The notes beneath the pieces were generated by a model. It was given only the letters and a program-made list of their open reading frames with translations, searched no databases and was not told where the DNA came from. From Bacillota bacterium (lineage in GTDB: Bacteria > Bacillota > Limnochordia > Darwinibacteriales > Darwinibacteriaceae): a DNA stretch of 64,000 bases. Where the stretch lies: contig DURQ01000041.1 of the NCBI GenBank assembly GCA_012840725.1, positions 1-64,000 on the forward strand. Reading direction: 5' to 3'. Numbering within the stretch: position 1 is the stretch's first letter; every line of letters starts with the position of its first letter. This document shows, piece after piece, positions 58,833-64,000 of this stretch. The position numbers and the translations under genes are program-made.

Positions 58833-59768
58833 ATGGACGGTCTTCACGTAGAAGGGATCACCAAGTCCTATGGCTCCACCACTGTGGTAGACAATGTTTC
58901 CTTTCAAGCCCCTCAGGGTAAGATCCTAGGCCTGCTCGGTCCCAACGGTGCAGGAAAAACCACCATTCTGCGCATGATCATGGGCATCACCGCCCCTGAC
59001 CGCGGCCGGGTGGTCTTCCAACAGGGTAGTAACCAAACTCAAGGGGTCCCCTTCTCCTCCGTAGGCTACCTGCCGGAGGAACGGGGATTGTACAAAGAAG
59101 CAAAGGTTCTGCGGATTCTGCTCTTTCTGGCTGGCCTCAAGGATGTGCCCCCTGCTGAGGCCAGGAAACGCGCCCTGCAGTGGCTGCGCAAGTTCGGATT
59201 AGAAGACTGCGCCAACAAGAAGGTGGAGCAGCTCTCCAAAGGGATGGCGCAGAAGGTGCAGTTTATCGCTGCTGTACTCCACAAGCCAAAGTTTGTGGTG
59301 CTCGACGAACCCTTTTCCGGCTTGGATCCGGTGAGCCAGGATCTGTTCAAGGCGGAGATCAGGGCTCTTGCCAGCTCGGGTGCGGCAGTACTTCTTTCCA
59401 GCCATCAGATGAACATCGTGGAAGAGCTCTGCGATGAAATCTTCCTTATCAATAAGGGAAAGGAAGTTGTGAAGGGGAACCTCCAGTCCATCAAGGAACG
59501 CTACGGAAGCTTCCGCGTTGATCTCCTCTGCTCAGCTGAGCAGGCGCTCCGTTTCGACAGCGGCCTCGTGGAAGGCTGGGAAAAGCTGGACGACAGCCGC
59601 TTCAGGTGCATCTTGAGAGAAGGAGTTCAGCCAGTGCAGTTTATGCAGAGCCTGCCTGCCGACCTGGCACTGCGTGAACTGACTATCAGCCGTCCTTCGC
59701 TCCACGACATTTTCGTTCAAGTAGCTCAAGGAGGTGCGCAGCATGCGGAACGCCTGGAAGATCGCTAG
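58833..59768 (+). CDS. ABC exporter ATPase, NatA-like
   Basis: A 311-residue ATPase: Walker A LLGPNGAGKTTILRMI, signature VEQLSKGMAQKVQFIAAVLH, Walker B KFVVLDEPFSGLD, and H-loop LSSHQMNIVEEL. The 'EERGLYKE' segment and the 'SKGMAQKVQ' signature are typical of the NatA/YhaQ branch, whose C-terminal region (240-311) is about as here. ATG at 58833 follows AGGGAGGGAAATC. It is co-transcribed with the permease that follows with a 26-base overlap. Confidence 0.93.
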   Translation: MDGLHVEGITKSYGSTTVVDNVSFQAPQGKILGLLGPNGAGKTTILRMIMGITAPDRGRVVFQQGSNQTQGVPFSSVGYLPEERGLYKEAKVLRILLFLAGLKDVPPAEARKRALQWLRKFGLEDCANKKVEQLSKGMAQKVQFIAAVLHKPKFVVLDEPFSGLDPVSQDLFKAEIRALASSGAAVLLSSHQMNIVEELCDEIFLINKGKEVVKGNLQSIKERYGSFRVDLLCSAEQALRFDSGLVEGWEKLDDSRFRCILREGVQPVQFMQSLPADLALRELTISRPSLHDIFVQVAQGGAQHAERLEDR

Positions 59769-60939
59769 TTGGGAAGTCCTGCGCAACCTGACCAACAAGC
59801 AGTTCATCTTCGGACTGGTCATCACCCCTCTGATCATGGCCCTCTTCATCGTGGTGCCTGTGTTTTTGGAGCGGATGAACCAGCCGTCAGAAATAACGTA
59901 CTACGTGGTGGACGAGCTGGGTGCCGCGGACACCCTGAAGGAGCTGCTGCCAACCCACGTCGTGCTGGTGGAAGCAGAGCCTGGTTCAGATCTCCGCGAG
60001 CTCGTTCTGTCCAAGAAAGGGGCCGGTTACTTCCTGCTTCAGGAGAGCTTCGTCACCACCGGACAGCTGGAGCTCTTTTACAACGACTCCAACAGCCAGG
60101 CAGTGAGTTCCCTGCGCCAAGCCCTGACTGCACTTCTGCAGCAGCTGCGCCTTGCGGGGTCGGGGGTAAGCCCCGAGGAACTTGCCCTCCTCACAGCATC
60201 GGCACAGGTGCAGCAGGTACCTCTCAAGGAAGAGGCCCAGCCGCAGACCATGCACCTGGTGGTCTCCTCCGTGTTCACGGGCCTGGTCTACTTCCTGGTC
60301 TTTACCTCAGGAACAATGCTCATGCAGAGCGCCGTTCAGGAGAAGCGGGACCGCATGGCGGAAGTGGTGCTGTCTTCGATCAGCCCCCGGGAGCTGATGC
60401 AGGGCAAGATCGTTGGGCACTTCCTTCTGGGTCTTATCCAGCTCGGTTTCTGGCTGGCCCTCGGCCTGCCCTTCGCGGTCCGTTTTTTGGAATTCCCCAT
60501 CTTGGAAGCCCTGCGGGCGGTGAACCTCCCCGTGATCCTGGCCTTTGGCCTCGGCGGCTACCTGCTCTTCAGCGCCTTGTTTGTCGGACTGGGAGCGACT
60601 ATGGAGGACCTGCAGAGCGCCGGCAACGCCCAGAGCATCGTGATCATGCTTCCCATGCTGGCTTTCCTCTTCCTCGGGCCGGTGATCAGCAACCCCAACG
60701 GATCGATCGCTGTCTTTGCCAGCCTGTTTCCCCTCACCAGTTCGGCGATCATGATGCTGCGCAGCGGGTTTACCGCCGTCCCCCTCTGGCAGCAGCTCCT
60801 TTCCGCAGCACTGCTGCTCATCACGGCCTTCATCACTATGCGCGCCTCGGCCAAAATCTTCAGGGTGGGCATGCTCATGTACGGCAAAAACGCCACCCCC
60901 AAAGAAGTCTGGAAGTGGCTGCGCTACAGAGAAAGCTAG
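59743..60939 (+). CDS. ABC-2 exporter permease, NatB/YhaP-like
   Basis: A 398-residue permease: an N-terminal helix (IFGLVITPLIMALFIVVPVF), a large extracellular domain (about residues 40-170), then five helices with the conserved cytoplasmic loop QEKRDRMAEVVLSSISPREL, MQGKIVGHFLLG and the helix pattern of NatB. The start at 59743 has AAGGAGG at 8 bases and lies inside the ATPase gene. In Bacillus, NatAB and YhaQP export sodium or peptides. An envelope-stress role beside an ECF sigma factor is plausible. Confidence 0.92.
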   Translation: MRNAWKIASWEVLRNLTNKQFIFGLVITPLIMALFIVVPVFLERMNQPSEITYYVVDELGAADTLKELLPTHVVLVEAEPGSDLRELVLSKKGAGYFLLQESFVTTGQLELFYNDSNSQAVSSLRQALTALLQQLRLAGSGVSPEELALLTASAQVQQVPLKEEAQPQTMHLVVSSVFTGLVYFLVFTSGTMLMQSAVQEKRDRMAEVVLSSISPRELMQGKIVGHFLLGLIQLGFWLALGLPFAVRFLEFPILEALRAVNLPVILAFGLGGYLLFSALFVGLGATMEDLQSAGNAQSIVIMLPMLAFLFLGPVISNPNGSIAVFASLFPLTSSAIMMLRSGFTAVPLWQQLLSAALLLITAFITMRASAKIFRVGMLMYGKNATPKEVWKWLRYRES

Positions 60940-60951
60940 GAACTCAAAGGA

Positions 60952-60974
60952 GAACCCCACCAGCGGTGGGGTTC
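60952..60974. terminator. Hairpin terminator between convergent genes
   Basis: A perfect 10-bp stem GAACCCCACC/GGTGGGGTTC with a 3-base loop lies between the permease and the first lipoprotein gene. T tracts on both sides are short. Confidence 0.75.
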
Positions 60975-60979
60975 TTGCA

Positions 60980-61360
60980 TCACTGCTCTTCGTTTGAGTC
61001 TCCAAAGGCCGGCCTGATTTTGATCACTATGTCTTGGTTGCCAACATTTGGGACTCTTACAATAATACTTGTCACGTAATCGCCCGGCTTTACGAGAGTC
61101 TCCTCATGGGCGATCGGCGCACCTGTGACCGCCGTGTAGACTTCAGCCACGACACTTGTAAAGCTGTGCTTATAACTCGATTGCACCACAAACTCTGCTT
61201 GCATCGAATCGTACTTCCATACTTTTCCCGGATTGCTTGATATGGGGTAGAAATAGACCGGATCGTATTCGTACCAGACTTTGACCATCAGCCCCGAGCA
61301 CCCAGTCAGGAGAACAGCAAGAAGCACGACGCCGGCGAGCAACAACAACTTCTTTTGCAT
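60980..61360 (-). CDS. Lipoprotein, tandem family copy A
   Basis: A 126-residue lipoprotein with a signal peptide and lipobox LLTGC (LLLLAGVVLLAVLLTGC). The mature domain of about 105 residues starts VKVWYEYDPVYFYP and ends IIVRVPNVGNQDIVIKIRP, matching copies B and C in length and in the final 'P-x-V-G-x-x-x-I/L-x-V/I-x-I/V' strands. No database family was recognised. It should be lipid-anchored on the outer face of the membrane. It follows copy B with a 33-base gap. Confidence 0.85.
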   Translation of the reverse strand: MQKKLLLLAGVVLLAVLLTGCSGLMVKVWYEYDPVYFYPISSNPGKVWKYDSMQAEFVVQSSYKHSFTSVVAEVYTAVTGAPIAHEETLVKPGDYVTSIIVRVPNVGNQDIVIKIRPAFGDSNEEQ

Positions 61361-61393
61361 CCGGATTTACCCCCAAAGAGATGAATTCCCTTC

Positions 61394-61765
61394 TTACTGC
61401 TGCTCCGTCTTCAGTTTGATGCTGATCGTGATGTTCTTGGTACCCACATCAGGGATCTGAAGGTAAATGCCTTCAAAGTCGCTGCCAGCCACATTGCGGG
61501 CAGAGTACCTCAGCCCATCGAGGCTTCCATCGTCAATTCTGATCGTGAAATCGTCAACAGTCCTTCCCCTCTGATCCTCCAGGAACCAGAAGACACCCTC
61601 GAAAATGGCGTTCTTCTTCATTTGAGTGGCGTAATTGGGTTTCCTGAATACTTTCGGGTCTACATCGTATTTGACATTGATCAGGTTGATGGGCACCGCT
61701 TCGCACCCTGCAAGAAGGACAGCAAGGAGAAGAACGGCGGCAAGCACCAACAGGTTTCTCTTCAT
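61394..61765 (-). CDS. Lipoprotein, tandem family copy B
   Basis: A 123-residue lipoprotein, paralogue of A and C: lipobox LLAGC, then INLINVKYDVDPKVFRKPNY, FLEDQRGRTVDDFTIRID and the final LQIPDVGTKNITISIKLKT. The 'KYDVDPxVF' motif corresponds to 'WYEYDPVYF' in A and 'CTYDTDVF' in C. It starts 268 bases after copy C, which has a terminator between, so B and A form one transcript and C another. Confidence 0.85.
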   Translation of the reverse strand: MKRNLLVLAAVLLLAVLLAGCEAVPINLINVKYDVDPKVFRKPNYATQMKKNAIFEGVFWFLEDQRGRTVDDFTIRIDDGSLDGLRYSARNVAGSDFEGIYLQIPDVGTKNITISIKLKTEQQ

Positions 61766-61986
61766 GTTTGTTCACACCTCCATTTTGGCGGGATGGTCGC
61801 GCTGAGCTCAACACGTCTTCAGCTGTTCAGCTGCTTCAACACCCACCCCTTTCATCCAGCTCTTCAGCCAGGCGTTTTTGCTCAAACATTTCTATGGACT
61901 TTTCTACGCGGGAACAGGATTTTCCTACCAGCGCTGTCAACATTCCTGATTGCAAGCGGATGCAGCTGATGGGGCACAGACATAAA

Positions 61987-62010
61987 AAAACCCCACAGCC
62001 GTGGGGTTTT
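61987..62010. terminator. Bidirectional rho-independent terminator
   Basis: A 10-bp stem AAAACCCCAC/GTGGGGTTTT with a 4-base loop. The minus strand, the direction of lipoprotein C, continues into TTTATG; the plus strand into TGTGTG. Confidence 0.9.
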
Positions 62011-62032
62011 TGTGTGCTTTAGTACCCGAGTC

Positions 62033-62401
62033 TTACTTTTTCAGCTGGACCGTGACAGTCAGCGGTTTGTCGCCCACATTCGGGATGCTGATGAAGATGC
62101 CGATCACCTGATGATCCACATCATGGATTTCACCGGCCAGATGCTCTACGGGTTTGTCTCCAGCTTTGACCTCGATGACAAACGACCCAAGGTTGTACTG
62201 CCCTTTGGCCCCATCCTTGAAGGGGAAGAACAGGTCGACAGCATCACCCTTCTTCAGGCGATCGGGCAGGTTACCCTTTGCGAACACGTCCGTATCATAC
62301 GTACAATCCACCTTAATCCTGCTCCAGGGCAGCACATTGCAGCCGGAAAGCAATACAGTAACCAAGACAAGGGTGGTAAGTACTATGAAACTCCTTTTCA
62401 C
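62033..62401 (-). CDS. Lipoprotein, tandem family copy C
   Basis: A 122-residue lipoprotein: signal FIVLTTLVLVTVLLSGC, then IKVDCTYDTDVFAKGNLPDR, a middle strand LGSFVIEVKAGDKPVEHLAG and the final ISIPNVGDKPLTVTVQLKK. The GTG at 62401 follows GGAGG; a longer open frame upstream is not supported by a site. It ends before a strong terminator. Function unknown. Confidence 0.85.
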   Translation of the reverse strand: MKRSFIVLTTLVLVTVLLSGCNVLPWSRIKVDCTYDTDVFAKGNLPDRLKKGDAVDLFFPFKDGAKGQYNLGSFVIEVKAGDKPVEHLAGEIHDVDHQVIGIFISIPNVGDKPLTVTVQLKK

Positions 62402-62615
62402 TCTTTCTGCACCTCCAAAGTATTTCCCGTAGGTTGATGAACGTATCTGTCGGCTGTAACCTGGATAAGTTCGCCTTTTGCCTCCCCGTATCTGCTTCGC
62501 TGCCCACCTCCTTCCAGGGCATCGTTGACATATCCTGTCTTTCTGCGCCCAGGAGCATTTCTCCTGCTTAGGAGCGTGAGCTTTCACAGGTAAAGAACAC
62601 TGATAGGAACGAACA
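62402..62615 (-). other. Leader region of lipoprotein C
   Basis: About 210 bases without a gene. Read on the minus strand there is an AGGAG/CTCCT hairpin near 62551-62570 and no clear promoter boxes. No known riboswitch class was recognised. Confidence 0.4.
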
Positions 62616-62636
62616 AAGGGGGTGAGCGCCCCCCTT
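62616..62636 (-). terminator. Terminator of the sugar/nucleoside permease operon
   Basis: A 7-bp stem AAGGGGG/CCCCCTT overlaps the permease stop codon, followed on the minus strand by TGTTCG. The T tract is poor. Confidence 0.6.
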
Positions 62637-63714
62637 ATGCTGACACGTCTTCCTCCATGCTTGCTTTGGCTGCGGTCCTTGTCTGCCAGGCATGGAGGGC
62701 CAGGCTTATGGCAATGATCCCGTAAGCCACAAACACCCTGAAGTACTCGCCCACCTGAGCGCTGCCAAAGATAGCTTGGCCGGCAGTAGGCGAAACCACA
62801 AACAGCAGGTGGAACAGGAAGGTACCCATCAAGGCCTGTGCGATGGTGGCCTTTGTCACGGTCGCCCCGCCGATAAGCAGAGCGGCAATAGCAAAGGTTC
62901 CCACCTGCTCATGGCTGTTATACGTGTTCAAGGTGCCGATGTTCTGCAGGAAGATCAGCTGACCCCAAGCAGCGAGCACCGTAGAGAAGATGATGGCCAG
63001 CTTGCGGTTGCGGTCAACGTTAATTCCGGCCACGGCAGCAATATGGCGATCCTGACCGACAGCTCTAAACTCCTGGCCGAGCTTGGTCCGGAAAAAGGCC
63101 CAGATGGCCAGGGCCAGCACGGCAATTACGATGAAGGTCACCATCGGGAACTTGGTGAACCCGTACCGCACCTCCCAGATCCCATCAAGGGCGCCTTTCA
63201 GCCGGTACAGGTCGATGGTGTTGCGCAGACCCGGGCTTGTGGATATGCGCAGCTTCGGGTTGTCGAAGGGGATAACGGTACCCACCAGGAACAGGAAGAT
63301 AAACTGGTACACGCCGTTGGCAAAAAAGCCCATGACCATACCGGTGATCATCTCCCGGCCCTTAGCCTTGTTCAGCAGGATGCCGGCGAGGTACCCGAAC
63401 AGAACCGCCAGCGGCGTAGCCAGGAGGGCGGTGGCCAGCAGGCCGCCGATTCCGCCCCACTCCCAGTGAGTGGCAAGGATCAGGGCGATCTGGCCGGCGA
63501 GAGCCCCCAGCACGATGCCGAAGTTCAGGCCCATGCCAGCAGCCACAGGGATGATCAGGGACAGTACCAGGAAGGAGTTGCGGGCCATGCGCTTCACGAT
63601 CTCCATGAGTATGAACTGGCCCGGCATCTTGGCAAAGTAGACGCCCACAAGGCAGACAACGCCGAAGAGGATCGGTACTGCATTGCGCGAGATCAGCCGT
63701 TTGATTTGGTTCAC
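62635..63714 (-). CDS. ABC permease, sugar/nucleoside type (BPL_transp_2 family)
   Basis: A 359-residue permease with about ten helices, of the RbsC/NupP-type family. Matching blocks include NSFLVLSLIIPVAAGMGLNF, FRAVGQDRHIAAVAGINVDR (the cytoplasmic coupling loop), TFAIAALLIGGATVTKATIA and LMGTFLFHLLFVVSPTAG. It starts 4 bases inside the preceding permease gene (ATGA), so two different permeases form a heterodimer, as in nucleoside- or purine-type importers. The ATPase and binding protein must lie beyond the right edge. Confidence 0.9.
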   Translation of the reverse strand: MNQIKRLISRNAVPILFGVVCLVGVYFAKMPGQFILMEIVKRMARNSFLVLSLIIPVAAGMGLNFGIVLGALAGQIALILATHWEWGGIGGLLATALLATPLAVLFGYLAGILLNKAKGREMITGMVMGFFANGVYQFIFLFLVGTVIPFDNPKLRISTSPGLRNTIDLYRLKGALDGIWEVRYGFTKFPMVTFIVIAVLALAIWAFFRTKLGQEFRAVGQDRHIAAVAGINVDRNRKLAIIFSTVLAAWGQLIFLQNIGTLNTYNSHEQVGTFAIAALLIGGATVTKATIAQALMGTFLFHLLFVVSPTAGQAIFGSAQVGEYFRVFVAYGIIAISLALHAWQTRTAAKASMEEDVSA

Positions 63715-64000
63715 GCCTGTTCACCTCCGGTTGCCCGCGTCAGGGCGTACAAGATCATGCCGTTGCTCACAATCACCCGGGCAATCTCCGAAATGTTGCC
63801 CTCGATCAGCTGGTTCGTAACGGGCATGGCCACAGTGAGCAGCGTCTGGAAGAGGATCACGCCCAAGATGGCGTGGCTTACCTTGGCTTCCCTTGTGCTT
63901 GCCCCGCCGATCAGCACACCGGCTACTGCCGGGAAGGCTGTCATCAGAGGGCCGTTGTAGAGCTGGACAAAGCCGAAGCTCTGAGCGTAGGTGACGTAGC
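63711..64000 (-). CDS. ABC permease, sugar/nucleoside type, partial (N-terminus outside)
   Basis: The C-terminal 95 or so residues of a second permease of the same family. The frame is open to the right edge (YVTYAQSFGFVQLYNGPLM), then AFPAVAGVLIGGASTREAKV, a strand equivalent to the LIGGATVTKATIAQA block of the next gene, and ends in SNGMILYALTRATGGEQA. It overlaps the following permease gene by 4 bases. Confidence 0.85.
   Translation of the reverse strand, partial: YVTYAQSFGFVQLYNGPLMTAFPAVAGVLIGGASTREAKVSHAILGVILFQTLLTVAMPVTNQLIEGNISEIARVIVSNGMILYALTRATGGEQA

Noticed and set aside
1-64000. CRISPR array, tRNA or rRNA genes, IS elements, prophage
   Set aside because: No regularly spaced repeats, no tRNA-like T-loops in context, no transposase or integrase and no phage structural genes were recognised on reading. 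Short tRNA genes could still be missed without a covariance search.

Overview
The window is a GC-rich (roughly high-50s percent by eye) stretch of a bacterial chromosome. It is densely packed, and most genes lie on the minus strand. Gene content points to an anaerobic, probably motile member of the Bacillota (Firmicutes). The evidence is a three-gene electron-bifurcating-type [FeFe] hydrogenase operon, LL-diaminopimelate aminotransferase, a RocB-like M20 peptidase, a YtvI-like membrane protein, two DUF2642-like proteins, a YozG/YoaS-like pair, two chemoreceptor-type proteins and Gram-positive style AGGAGG ribosome binding sites with frequent GTG and TTG starts. No rRNA, tRNA, CRISPR array, insertion sequence or phage gene was recognised. 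The genus cannot be named from this sequence.

Layout. 1-2.6 kb: oligopeptide-type ABC transporter, running off the left edge. 2.9-9.8 kb: nucleotidyltransferase and acetyltransferase pair, VOC protein, Mrr-like nuclease, uracil-DNA-glycosylase-like protein, a chemoreceptor and a short pyrophosphatase-like protein. 9.8-12.95 kb: TetR-controlled ABC-2 exporter with a clear operator. 13-16.65 kb: dapL-nadE-pyrG with overlapping stops and starts. 16.7-21.3 kb: orphan DNA methyltransferase, a frameshifted phosphodiesterase with a beta-barrel-like tail, an M20 amidohydrolase and a frameshifted CAAX protease. 21.4-26.5 kb: FbpABC-type transporter divergent from a DeoR regulator. 26.5-30.6 kb: amino-acid-type binding protein, bacteriohemerythrin, LacI regulator and Dps-like protein. 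30.7-37.4 kb: hydrogenase genes followed in the same direction by a sulfonate/nitrate-type ABC transporter. 37.5-41.3 kb: acetyltransferase, PAS chemoreceptor-like protein and a FapA/DUF342 protein under a c-di-GMP-I riboswitch. 41.3-44.2 kb: zinc ribbon, CapA-like protein and two small tandem paralogues. 44.2-47.5 kb: AlkD-like glycosylase and a Tet(M)/EF-G-like GTPase fused to a Rae1/YacP-like NYN nuclease. 47.6-56.7 kb: regulator and membrane pair, CDF transporter, inositol monophosphatase, ABC-2 exporter, YtvI-like protein, SIMPL protein, an MFS remnant, RocB-like peptidase and a DUF6530-like protein. 56.7-61 kb: HD-GYP protein, ECF sigma factor with probable anti-sigma factor, and a NatAB-like exporter. 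61-64 kb: three tandem paralogous lipoproteins and a sugar/nucleoside-type ABC permease pair running off the right edge.

The points most worth following are the GTPase-NYN fusion, which suggests a ribosome-directed mRNA endonuclease; the c-di-GMP riboswitch controlling a FapA-like gene; the phosphodiesterase with an outer-membrane-like C-terminus, which would imply a diderm cell; the hydrogenase plus transporter arrangement; and several well-defined regulatory palindromes.
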